Translations under genes and position numbers: made by a program
Shown: positions 25,438-33,437 of the stretch, piece after piece
Layout: the number at the start of each line of letters is the position of its first letter
Position numbering within the stretch: the first letter of the stretch is position 1
DNA from: UMGS1663 sp046964515
Lineage (GTDB): Bacteria > Bacillota > Clostridia > TANB77 > CAG-508
Reading direction: 5' to 3'
NCBI GenBank assembly: GCA_046964515.1
Contig: JBKUYM010000002.1
Location: forward strand, 62,001 to 126,000
DNA length: 64,000 bases
The notes under the pieces: model-generated
What the model saw: only the letters and a program-made list of their open reading frames with translations
Database searches by the model: none
Told to the model about the DNA's origin: nothing

Positions 25438-27225
25438 ATGGTACGATATAGTGATGAATTAATTGATGAAATTAGAAATGGAAATGATATCGTAGATGTG
25501 ATTTCCCAATATGTAGTATTAAAAAGAAGTGGTAGAAACTTTTTTGGATTATGTCCATTTCATAAAGAAAAATCACCTTCTTTTTCTGTCTCACCAGATA
25601 AACAAATATTTCATTGCTTTGGCTGTGGTGTAGGTGGAAATGTCTTTCATTTTGTGAGTAAGATTGAAAATTTAAGTTTTAAAGAAACAGTGGAAATGCT
25701 TGCAGATAGATGTGGTGTTAGTTTACCATTATTGGATAATGAAGGAGACAGTAAAACAGTTTTATTAAAATCAAGAGTTTATGAAATTAATACCATTGCA
25801 GCTAATTTTTATCATGAGAATTTGTACAAACCTTCTGCAAAACCAGCACAAGAATATGTAAAGAAAAGAAGATTAGATAATGCAACTTTAAAGAATTTTT
25901 TAATTGGTTATGCTGGAAATTATAATGAACTTGCTACTTTACTATTACAAAAAGGTTACACAGAAGAAGAAATGTTAGCTTCTAGTTTGATTAATAAAAC
26001 ACCAGATGGAAAATATATAGATCGCTTTCGAAAAAGGTTAATGTTTCCGATTCAAGATGTACGAAATCGTGTAATTGCTTTTGGTGGAAGAGTATTGGAT
26101 GATAGTAAACCTAAATATATCAATTCACCAGAAAATATAGTCTATAGTAAGGGGAGACATTTATTTGGATTAAATGTAGCTAAAAAAAGCGATTTAAAGA
26201 AGATTATCATTGTAGAAGGTTACATGGATGCCATTTCTTTGCATCAAAGAGGAATTACAAATGCAGTAGCTTCTTTAGGAACTGCTATGACAGAAGCGCA
26301 AGGAAGACTACTTAGAAAAAGTAGTGAACAAGTTATTATAGGATATGATTCTGATGGGGCTGGACAAGCAGCTACTATGAGAGGATTAGAGATTCTACAA
26401 AACTTAGGTTGTGATATTCGTATATTACAGTTAGAAGGGGCAAAAGACCCTGATGAATTTGTAGTTAAATATGGTCCAGAAAGATTCCAAAAGCAAGTTG
26501 ATAAATCTATTTCACTCGTAGAATATAAAGTAAAGATGCTTCAAAGAGAATTGAAACTAGAACAGGCAAATGATAAAATTAAATTTTTAAAAGAAATAGC
26601 CAAAGTTTTGTCTAAGATGGATAATGAAATCGAACAAGAAGTATATGCAGAAAAAATAGCAGTTACTTATCAAATTTCAAAAGAAGCCATTTATGCAGAA
26701 ATAAAAAAATTAGAATCTCGTACATCTCAAGGAATAAAAACTCTAGAAAAAGCAAAACCAAGACTAGAAGAGAAAAAGCAAGAAGAAATTTCTCAAAATG
26801 AGCAAATGGACAGAAGAGAAAGGTTAATTATATACTTTTTAATTAATTATCCGGCAGAGAGTTATACCATTTTAAAACAATATATACAACCAGAGGATTT
26901 AAAAAATGAGAGAAATCAAAACATTTTAAAAAAATTGTATGAAGAATTCGAAAAAGGAAATAGTAATACTAATAATGTATTAGATTGGTTCTCAGAAGAA
27001 GAAACCATAAATTATCTTTCATGGATTATGGCCTATGATTTTGAAATTGCAGAGATTGATAAAGGTTTAGAAGATATATTACGTAGCTATCAGAAAGAAA
27101 GAGTGATAGCACAAAGAAATGAAATTATTAAACAATTAGAAAATAAGAACTTAACAAAAGAAGAGACACATGCTTTGGAAAATAAGCTAAATGATATCAT
27201 TATACAACTTGCAAAAATGAAATAG
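25438..27225 (+). CDS. dnaG: DNA primase
   Basis: A 595-residue primase that makes RNA primers at the fork. In order: CHC2 zinc finger (LCPFHKEKSPSF, HCFGCG), the catalytic N-terminal domain, a TOPRIM domain (IVEGYMDAISLHQ, then YDSDGAG), and a C-terminal helicase-binding domain (about 450-595). Length is normal. The leader carries a hairpin (GAAGG / CCTTC near 25380). It lies 12 bp before rpoD, the classic macromolecular-synthesis pair. Confidence 0.96.
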   Translation: MVRYSDELIDEIRNGNDIVDVISQYVVLKRSGRNFFGLCPFHKEKSPSFSVSPDKQIFHCFGCGVGGNVFHFVSKIENLSFKETVEMLADRCGVSLPLLDNEGDSKTVLLKSRVYEINTIAANFYHENLYKPSAKPAQEYVKKRRLDNATLKNFLIGYAGNYNELATLLLQKGYTEEEMLASSLINKTPDGKYIDRFRKRLMFPIQDVRNRVIAFGGRVLDDSKPKYINSPENIVYSKGRHLFGLNVAKKSDLKKIIIVEGYMDAISLHQRGITNAVASLGTAMTEAQGRLLRKSSEQVIIGYDSDGAGQAATMRGLEILQNLGCDIRILQLEGAKDPDEFVVKYGPERFQKQVDKSISLVEYKVKMLQRELKLEQANDKIKFLKEIAKVLSKMDNEIEQEVYAEKIAVTYQISKEAIYAEIKKLESRTSQGIKTLEKAKPRLEEKKQEEISQNEQMDRRERLIIYFLINYPAESYTILKQYIQPEDLKNERNQNILKKLYEEFEKGNSNTNNVLDWFSEEETINYLSWIMAYDFEIAEIDKGLEDILRSYQKERVIAQRNEIIKQLENKNLTKEETHALENKLNDIIIQLAKMK

Positions 27226-27237
27226 GAGGGATTATCA

Positions 27238-28473
27238 GTGAAGAAAACTGAAAAAGCAGAAGAAGTAGAAGAAATAAAAAAAGAAAATAAAATAGCTAGT
27301 AAAGAAAAGAAAGCCGATATGAAGGCAACTATTAAAAAAGATACGAAAAATACAGGAAAGAAAGAAGTAAATGCAGAACTTGCAAAAGAACAAGAAATAA
27401 AAGAAGCAGATAAAGTAAAGGAAATTATTGAAAAGGCAAAGACAAAAGGAAAAATTACGTATGGAGAACTAGCTAGTGAATTGGATGAGGCAAATGCAGA
27501 ACAAATTGATAAAGTATTTGATGCTTTTGAGGATTTAGGTGTAGATATTTTGCAAGAAGATTTAGAAGAGCCAGATATAGAAGACTTAGAAGAAGTGGAA
27601 GATATCAAATTAGAAGATATCGACTTAACGGCTATGGATGGTGTAAATGTAGATGATCCTGTTAGAATGTATTTAAGAGAAATTGGTAGAATTCCGCTTC
27701 TTTCGTATGAACAAGAATTGGAATTAGCACAAAAAGTACTAGAGGGTGACGAAGAAGCAAAACAAAAATTAGCAGAATCAAATTTGAGATTAGTCGTTAG
27801 TATTGCTAAAAAATACGTGGGAAGAGGTATGTTATTTTTAGATTTAATCCAAGAAGGTAATATGGGGTTAATAAAGGCAGTAGAAAAATTTGATTATACG
27901 AAAGGCTTTAAATTTAGTACTTATGCAACCTGGTGGATTAGACAGGCAATTACTAGAGCTATAGCAGATCAAGCAAGAACCATTAGAATTCCAGTTCATA
28001 TGGTAGAAACCATTAATAAATTAATTCGTACTTCTAGACATTTATTACAGCAGTTAGGACGTGAACCTACCCCAGATGAGATTGCAAAAGAAATGGAAAT
28101 TCCTGTAGAGAAAGTAATGGAAATTCAAAAAATAGCACAGGATCCTGTTTCTTTAGAAACACCAATTGGTGAAGAAGATGATAGTCATTTGGGAGACTTT
28201 ATTCAAGATGATGATAGTCCAGCACCACAAGATTCTGCAGCCTATACTTTGCTAAAAGAACAATTAGAAGAAGTTATGGGAACGTTAACGCCAAGGGAAG
28301 CAAAAGTATTAAAATTGCGTTTTGGTTTGGAAGATGGAAAAGCACGTACTTTAGAAGAAGTAGGAAAAGAATTTATGGTAACGCGTGAAAGAATCAGACA
28401 GATTGAAGCCAAAGCATTAAGAAAATTAAGACATCCAAGTAGAAGTAAAAAGTTAAGAGATTATATGAATTAA
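27238..28473 (+). CDS. rpoD: Primary sigma factor RpoD (SigA)
   Basis: A 411-residue housekeeping sigma factor with GTG start and AGGAGGG upstream. A Lys/Glu-rich N-terminal extension (about residues 1-55) precedes region 1.1. Region 1.2 begins DPVRMYLREIG. Region 2 includes NLRLVVSIAKKY and the -10-recognition helix in FSTYATWWIRQAI. Region 3 follows, and region 4 ends with VTRERIRQIEAKALRKLRHP. These are hallmark RpoD sequences. It ends at a perfect terminator. Confidence 0.97.
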   Translation: MKKTEKAEEVEEIKKENKIASKEKKADMKATIKKDTKNTGKKEVNAELAKEQEIKEADKVKEIIEKAKTKGKITYGELASELDEANAEQIDKVFDAFEDLGVDILQEDLEEPDIEDLEEVEDIKLEDIDLTAMDGVNVDDPVRMYLREIGRIPLLSYEQELELAQKVLEGDEEAKQKLAESNLRLVVSIAKKYVGRGMLFLDLIQEGNMGLIKAVEKFDYTKGFKFSTYATWWIRQAITRAIADQARTIRIPVHMVETINKLIRTSRHLLQQLGREPTPDEIAKEMEIPVEKVMEIQKIAQDPVSLETPIGEEDDSHLGDFIQDDDSPAPQDSAAYTLLKEQLEEVMGTLTPREAKVLKLRFGLEDGKARTLEEVGKEFMVTRERIRQIEAKALRKLRHPSRSKKLRDYMN

Positions 28474-28484
28474 TATAAAAAATA

Positions 28485-28518
28485 AGAGGATTAGAAATTA
28501 GGTTTCTAATCCTCTTTA
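28485..28518 (+). terminator. rpoD terminator
   Basis: Perfect 13-bp stem AGAGGATTAGAAA / TTTCTAATCCTCT. The 3' arm overlaps the stop of the DUF2726 remnant on the other strand. Confidence 0.85.
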
Positions 28519-28739
28519 ACACTAAGTAATGGTATATTTTCTACAATTGTTTGTTTTAACATATCATAATCATAAAATTTTTGAACTTTCATATGTATAA
28601 GGGGAAGATTATCTTTTAACATAGCATTTAAAATTTCATCTCTTTGTTTCCTATCTTCTTTTTGATGGGAAATATCATCTAATTCAATGCAACAAACAAT
28701 TTGGTTAGTATGACAATCATATAAAACAAAATAGTTATA
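28506..28739 (-). pseudogene. Truncated DUF2726-like protein remnant
   Basis: The minus strand has an open frame of about 77 codons with no start codon, ending at the stop at 28508-28506. It carries CIELDDISHQKEDRKQRDEIL, the conserved core of the DUF2726 (nuclease-like) domain, followed by the usual LPLIHMKVQ strand. The N-terminal half is missing and an in-frame stop lies at 28742-28740. It is therefore a decayed fragment. Confidence 0.6.
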
Positions 28740-28796
28740 TTACTATTACATAAAATAAATTGAAAAAGGAATAGCTAAAAGATAAAATTAAGAAAA

Positions 28797-28843
28797 ATAT
28801 TGACATTAACCAAAAGGTAATATAAAATTTAAATGATTAAAAT
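28797..28843 (+). promoter_or_regulatory. Shared promoter block of prepilin-like genes (47 bp, copy 1)
   Basis: Identical over 47 bp to 39480-39526. It contains TTGACA (28800-28805), 17 bp, and TAAAAT (28823-28828), and drives the prepilin-like gene at 28888. Confidence 0.75.
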
Positions 28844-28887
28844 TTAAGAAAGTGGAAAACATAAGAAAAAAGAGAGGGAGAAAACGT

Positions 28888-30158
28888 ATGAAAGGAAGAA
28901 AACAAAAAGGTGTAACTTTAATTGCTTTAGTGATTACCATAATTGTACTAATTATTTTAGCAGGGGTNNNNNNNNNNTAACTTTAATTGCTTTAGTGATT
29001 ACCATAATTGTACTAATTATTTTAGCAGGGGTTAGTATTAATATGCTAGTAGGAGAAAATGGGATTATAACACAAGCCCAAAAAGGAAAAGAAGATACAG
29101 AAAAAGCAAAAATAGAAGAAGAACAAGCTATGAATCTTTTGTATGATACCATTATGACAGAAGGAAGAGTAAATGTAGTAGATAAAACAGTGGAGCAAAT
29201 AAAAGAAGAAGGAAATTATGTGGTCGGAAATACACAAATAAAAGATAGTAAAGGCAATAAAGTAGTAATTCCAGATGGATTTAAGATAGCAGTAGATTCA
29301 GGGAATAATGTATCAGAAGGAATTGTCATAGAGGATAAGGATTTAAGTATAGATGGAAATGGAGAAAACAGAGGAAATCAATTTGTTTGGGTACCAGTAG
29401 GAAATATAATAAAAGCAGATGGAACACAGACAACGATTACATTAGGAAGATATACTTTTGCAGAAAATGGAACAGAAACATTAGTGCAAGATGCAGAAAA
29501 TTATACAGAAGAAATCATTATAGAAAGTTATTATAAAGAACTTACAACAGCAAGAATATCTAATGGATCTGATGGAACGGATGGGACGAATACAACAGCA
29601 AAGAATTTAAAAGGATTTATAGATAGTGTTAAGATAAATGGAGGTTATTATATAGCTCGCTATGAAGCTGGCTATAGAGATGGTACAAAACCATATTCAA
29701 AAGTTTCTACAGGGACACCAAGAACTTCTGTAGGTACACCTATTACAGAAGGAATGGTTTGGAATTTTATTAATCAGGGAAATGCGGCCAAGGCTTCAAA
29801 AGCAATGTATACAAATGTTAATTTTGAGACAGATTTAGTAAATTCATATGCATGGAGTACCGCTATTTCATATATACAAAAATGTTCAGGAGATATAGAC
29901 TATAGTATGCAAAGTTCATTGAATACATCTATAGCAAATACAGGAAAAAATGGGGATGAGGTATGTAAAATTAATGATATGGCATCCAATATGAGAGAAT
30001 GGGCCACAGAATATTCAACATACGTAGACAGTTCTCATGCAGGACCTTGTGTAAGTATGGGATATGATTATACAGATGTTAATGCAAGTAATCGATATGG
30101 AAGTCGAGCAACAAGTAGCAATGCACATATTTCATTTCGTGTCATATTGTTTATATAA
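28888..30158 (+). CDS. Prepilin-like protein with C-terminal FGE/C-type-lectin-like domain (interrupted by an assembly gap)
   Basis: The ATG at 28888 opens MKGRKQKGVTLIALVI, a prepilin-type N-terminus. Ten Ns at 28968-28977 follow; 55 bases before the gap repeat exactly after it, and removing 65 bases restores a single frame. The mature part has an alpha-helical neck (KGKEDTEKAKIEEEQ). The C-terminal ~170 residues resemble formylglycine-generating-enzyme/sulfatase-modifying folds (GGYYIARYEAGYRDG, MVWNFINQGN, NDMASNMREWATEYS, ISFRVILFI). Such C-type-lectin folds often bind ligands in bacterial surface and diversity-generating proteins. No reverse transcriptase or template repeat is seen here. 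Confidence 0.7.
28913..29032. other. Artefactual scaffold gap with duplicated 55-mer ends
   Basis: 28913-28967 equals 28978-29032, with ten Ns between. The two contigs overlap by 55 bases but were joined with a gap. The true sequence is 65 bases shorter. Confidence 0.9.
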
Positions 30159-30170
30159 TTAAAAGAAATA

Positions 30171-30217
30171 AAATCATAGCGATATGTTAAATATCATAGC
30201 TATGATTTCTATTTTTT
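30171..30217 (+). terminator. Terminator after the FGE-like prepilin gene
   Basis: Outer stem AAATCATAGC / GCTATGATTT (30171-30180, 30199-30208) with an inner GATAT/ATATC pair and a T-rich tail. Confidence 0.75.
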
Positions 30218-30233
30218 GGAGGTTAATTACTCT

Positions 30234-30656
30234 TTAAATGTATTTAAAAGCTTCTTGAGGATATAGAATTTTCTTTCCACTTTTAAATTCATTAACATCT
30301 ATCCATTTTGCAGTATAATGCTGGTCTCCATCTAGAATGGAATATTCCTTTTGGTAGTCACTATCACGAATGGTAATATGATAAAAGAAAATAATTTCAT
30401 GTGCTTTTTTACCTTTATACGTAAAAATATTTTCTGATACACCTAAAAAATTTTCTACGATAATATCAGCATGAATTTCTTCTGAAAATTCTCTTTTTAA
30501 AGCTTCTTTACTAGTTTCTAAAAATTCGATACCGCCACCTAAACATCTATAAAATGTTTGGTTTTTCACATTATCAAATCCTTCTCCTACTAATAATTGA
30601 TTATTTTTTATTGCAAAACCTAATACAATAGGTCTAATTTCTTTAAATTTATCCAT
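30234..30656 (-). CDS. Nudix hydrolase
   Basis: A 140-residue enzyme of the Nudix family, which cleaves nucleoside diphosphates linked to another group. The Nudix box is complete: G-x5-E-x7-REFSEEI within GGGIEFLETSKEALKREF. The start at 30656 (MDKFKEIRPIV) follows GGGAAGGA; an upstream in-frame ATG at 30671 overlaps that site. The substrate is not predictable. It lies directly downstream of the tRNA and its terminator. Confidence 0.85.
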   Translation of the reverse strand: MDKFKEIRPIVLGFAIKNNQLLVGEGFDNVKNQTFYRCLGGGIEFLETSKEALKREFSEEIHADIIVENFLGVSENIFTYKGKKAHEIIFFYHITIRDSDYQKEYSILDGDQHYTAKWIDVNEFKSGKKILYPQEAFKYI

Positions 30657-30671
30657 AAAAATCCTTCCCAT

Positions 30672-30699
30672 AAAAAAAATAACTAGCTAAATGCTAGTT
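30672..30699 (-). terminator. Terminator of the tRNA-Met gene
   Basis: Minus-strand stem AACTAGC / GCTAGTT followed by a run of eight T residues. Confidence 0.8.
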
Positions 30700-30705
30700 T
30701 TAATG

Positions 30706-30782
30706 TGGTAGCGAGAAGTGGATTCGAACCACCGACCTGTCGGGTATGAACCGAATGCTCTAGCCAACTGAGCTATCTCGCC
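30706..30782 (-). tRNA. tRNA-Met (anticodon CAT)
   Basis: A 77-nt cloverleaf on the minus strand. Acceptor GGCGAGA / TCTCGCT, D arm AGCTCAGTTGGCTAGAGC, anticodon loop TTCATAC with CAT, T arm GGTGGTTCGAATCCACT, and encoded CCA end. It looks like an elongator Met tRNA; a tilS-modified Ile(CAU) tRNA is less likely from overall similarity to clostridial tRNA-Met. Confidence 0.9.
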
Positions 30783-30834
30783 ATGACTAAATAAGACAAG
30801 TATTATTATAAGGTGTATTTATAGTTTTGTCAAG

Positions 30835-30868
30835 AAAAAAAGAACAATTTTTTAAAATTGTTCTTTTT
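30835..30868 (-). terminator. Terminator of the 31291 gene
   Basis: Stem AAAGAACAATTTT / AAAATTGTTCTTT with a T-tract on the minus strand. Confidence 0.8.
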
Positions 30869-30874
30869 AGTACT

Positions 30875-31291
30875 TTATTCACCTAATTCTCTGTCATTCT
30901 TTGAAAGTTTATTTACTTTTTTCATATTTTCATCAGAAATAGAATGCTCTCTTGGAGTAGGAACTTGAACTGTTTTATTAGCTAATTTTTGTCTAGCTTT
31001 AAATGTTTTTTCTTGCTCTGCGGACCATTGTATCTCGATTTCTTTAATTTTATCATTATTTTTTTGTAAAGCAATCGCTTGTTTAGCAATTATAGGGTCT
31101 GTACTTGTAGCAAAAGAAGAAAGCGCATCTTGTGAAGTTTTTGTTTCATCTAAATTTGCCATAGACGTGATAGAAGAAATAGAATCCATAATAGGTTTCC
31201 TAATTGCTCTAAGCATTGCTATAACTATATTTGTTCTTTTAGTTGTTTCATTAGATTCTTTTATTATATTTTGTGTACTGTTTTTACTCAT
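30875..31291 (-). CDS. Hypothetical polar helical protein with hairpin-spaced ribosome-binding site
   Basis: I do not recognise this 138-residue protein. It is Lys/Glu/Ser/Thr-rich, mostly helical, with no membrane segment or cysteine; residues ~75-110 look like a coiled coil (IALQKNNDKIKEIEIQ). The only good ribosome-binding site is AGGAGGTGA at 31328-31320, about 31 nt from the ATG when unfolded. A perfect 8-bp hairpin in between brings it to about 9 nt. A tetrapeptide frame (ATG GTT AAG AAA TGA) also lies there. Confidence 0.55.
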   Translation of the reverse strand: MSKNSTQNIIKESNETTKRTNIVIAMLRAIRKPIMDSISSITSMANLDETKTSQDALSSFATSTDPIIAKQAIALQKNNDKIKEIEIQWSAEQEKTFKARQKLANKTVQVPTPREHSISDENMKKVNKLSKNDRELGE

Positions 31292-31328
31292 ATCATTTCT
31301 TAACCATAATGTTAAGAATTCACCTCCT
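31289..31328 (-). promoter_or_regulatory. Translation start region with looped-out spacer
   Basis: Order on the minus strand: AGGAGGTGA (31328-31320), hairpin TTCTTAAC / GTTAAGAA (31318-31311 pairing with 31304-31297), then the ATG at 31291. Folding the 22-nt hairpin gives a normal 9-nt spacing. Confidence 0.6.
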
Positions 31329-31440
31329 AATAAGGAATTTTATAATAACACAATTCTATCTTAACATAAATCTGAAAAAAATGCAAGAATTTAAAACAAA
31401 AAAGTAACGATTATTGGAAGATTTGGTTAAAAGTAGTAAA

Positions 31441-31533
31441 TGTCGAAAGGAGTAGAGTGGGCTTAAAATCGAGAAAAATGTCGAAAAAGGAAGAACGAAA
31501 ATGCTTGTCAAAACTAGAAAAAGGAGATACAAT
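31441..31533 (+). promoter_or_regulatory. Spo0A-box promoter region
   Basis: Two exact 0A-box cores TGTCGAA (31441-31447 and 31479-31485) and a third related site TTGTCAAA (31505-31512) lie upstream of the gene at 31574. The third overlaps a -35 TTGTCA (31505-31510) that is 17 bp from TACAAT (31528-31533). This arrangement is typical of Spo0A-controlled sigma-A promoters. Confidence 0.6.
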
Positions 31534-31573
31534 GTAAAAGTCAGTTTTTTTTAGAAAGGGGAGCATCGTACAA

Positions 31574-31852
31574 ATGAGAAATTTATACGGAAGTGTTATG
31601 ATTAACAAAGAAATCAAGGAAAAGGGTCAGAAAATACAAGAATGTGTAAATTATTACAAACTAAAAAATCAAAAGTATGGCCTTGAAATCGTAAAAGAGA
31701 ATGAAGAAAGACAAGGAATCGAAATTACAAATGTGATAGATGTAACAGATGACGAAGAAAAAATTAATACCATATTAAATCTACTAGTCGTAAAAGAAGT
31801 TATGCCAAATTCACCAGATATTATAGAAGATGTTGTAAAACAATATACGTAA
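31574..31852 (+). CDS. Small conserved protein (DUF6514-like), putative Spo0A target
   Basis: A 92-residue soluble protein with AAAGGGGAG upstream. The core YGLEIVKENEERQGIEI, then NVIDVTDDEEKINTILNLL and a C-terminal PDIIEDVV, resembles the clostridial DUF6514 family, whose function is unknown. Three Spo0A-box-like sequences in the promoter suggest induction at sporulation onset or in stationary phase. No catalytic motif is visible. Confidence 0.6.
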   Translation: MRNLYGSVMINKEIKEKGQKIQECVNYYKLKNQKYGLEIVKENEERQGIEITNVIDVTDDEEKINTILNLLVVKEVMPNSPDIIEDVVKQYT

Positions 31853-31858
31853 GTAAAA

Positions 31859-31908
31859 AGAGCAGAAAAAAAGGAAAGTTAATCTATCCTTCTTTCTGCT
31901 CTATTTTC
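31859..31908. terminator. Bidirectional terminator between convergent genes
   Basis: Outer stem AGAGCAGAAA / TTTCTGCTCT (31859-31868, 31893-31902) with an inner AGGA/TCCT pair. It includes the stop codon of the minus-strand gene. Confidence 0.75.
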
Positions 31909-32121
31909 TGGTCTAGTTATATTGCAAAGTTTTTCATATTCTTTACATTTAATTTTATAATCTAATTGTTGTGTCATATAACGATAGTACATATAAGCTT
32001 GCTCATACTGTAACATAGGGTTAAACATAGGATTATCTACATAACCATTTTCCATGCCTTCAAATGGTGGATATCCAGAAAAACCATAAAAATTATTATA
32101 ATCTGTTGTATTTTTTTCCAT
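31879..32121 (-). CDS. Tyr-rich small protein, candidate spore-coat component
   Basis: An 80-residue protein. The first half is rich in Tyr, Phe, Asn, Pro and Gly (NNFYGFSGYPPFEGMENGY), the second is a basic helix with YMYYRYMTQQ and two cysteines. The start at 32121 follows AGGAG by 9 nt; an ATG at 32130 overlaps that site. A sigma-K-type promoter (aACa, 17 bp, CATATATTA) lies immediately upstream. Tyr-rich composition and this promoter fit a late mother-cell coat protein, but no named family is recognised. Confidence 0.55.
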   Translation of the reverse strand: MEKNTTDYNNFYGFSGYPPFEGMENGYVDNPMFNPMLQYEQAYMYYRYMTQQLDYKIKCKEYEKLCNITRPENRAERRID

Positions 32122-32145
32122 GAAAACCATCTCCTATTCTTATAG

Positions 32146-32175
32146 TAATATATGCGATAAATACATTTTTATGTT
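32146..32175 (-). promoter_or_regulatory. Candidate sigma-K promoter
   Basis: On the minus strand AACA (32175-32172), 17 nt, then CATATATTA (32154-32146), an exact match to the CATAnnnTA -10 consensus of sigma-K. It overlaps the stop codon of ylbJ. Confidence 0.5.
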
Positions 32176-33263
32176 ATAAATTTAAATTGAAAATAGGAAA
32201 ATAAGCTATAATAAGAAATGTGTATACCGCTGCCAGGCAACCATGTAATATCTTTCCATAAAAGTAGGACTTAATAGAAATATCTGTTTTAGAGGTAATA
32301 CTAAATACTTGTAACAAAACAGAGAGACCACCAAAGCCTAGTAAAAAAGCAGATAGAATGATATTGATGCTGATATGTTTATAAGGAATAAATGCCATTT
32401 GTTTAATACCATTGGTTAATTCTAAGATACCAGATAAAAGGCTACTAGAAAAGCGAATTTCTGTAATACCAAAAGCCTTTAGTAAAGGAGATAAAGCAGA
32501 ACTTCCGCACTTGTAATAAATGGCTCTTTTCTAAAATAGATAAAATAACACTAAATAATACAACAAAGCCTCCAATTACCATAACACTATTAATAGCTGA
32601 TAAAATACTTTTCCCTAACACTTCTCCTAAATTAGCAAAGCAGACCGTTTCTTTTTCAGAAGATAAAGTATAATGGGATTGAAAAGTATTTTTAGGTGTT
32701 TTATGAATTTTCCAAAAACGAAATAGTAAACCAACACTAATACCTGCTAAAATATGTGTTACCAGTAATAAAATGCCAATTAAGGTATTACCAAAAAAAG
32801 TGATACCTACAGTACCTAAAATAAATAAAGGACCAGAATTATTCGTAAAGGCAACTAAACGTTCTGCTTCTTCTTTGGTACAAAGTCCTTGACTCCTAAA
32901 ATTACTAACAATTTTAGCACCGACAGGATAGCCACTAATAATACCCATAATAAAGGCGTAAGCACCACAACCAGGGACATTAAAAAGCGGTCTCATAATA
33001 GGATCTAAGCATTTCCCTATTTTAGAGACAATTGTTGTATAACTTAACATTTCTGTGGCCATGAAAAAGGGAAGTAGAGAAGGAACTACTTGATTGGCCC
33101 ATAGAAGAAGTCCTGCCTTAGCTGCTGTAAGATTGCTTTTAGAAAAGATAACTAAGCAAAGTGTAAATAAGCAAAATAAAGCAGGCAATAGATTACGTTT
33201 TACGGATAATAAAAAAATTTTAGGTTTTGGAAAAATACTAATGGTGGAATGATATGACTTCAT
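32174..33263 (-). pseudogene. ylbJ: YlbJ sporulation integral membrane protein, frameshifted
   Basis: Two overlapping frames on the minus strand together encode a full-length YlbJ of about 360 residues. The first (33263 down to about 32512) has the family's GATE/nucleoside-recognition features such as NQVVPSLLPFFMATEM, IISGYPVGAKIV and FTNNSGPLFILGTVG. At about 32510-32512 one extra base shifts the frame; the continuation CGSSALSPLLKAFGITE runs in the next frame to the stop at 32174. YlbJ is required for normal spore formation in Bacillus. The lesion may be real or a base-calling error. AAGAGG precedes the ATG. Confidence 0.75.
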
Positions 33264-33437
33264 AAATATACCTCTTTCTCTTTTTATATTTATGAAAATA
33301 AAACCAAAAATATGTACAAATAGGGGCGTGTTTTATAAAGGGTTTACAAAAGAGAAAAAAATAATTTGTTTTTATATTGAAAATTTTGGATAAATTTTAT
33401 ATAATAAAAACAGAAAAAAGAAAGAGGAGAACGCAAA

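Noticed and set aside
28797..30158. A complete diversity-generating retroelement around the FGE-like gene
   Set aside because: No reverse transcriptase, accessory protein or template repeat is seen within the window; only the target-type fold is present.
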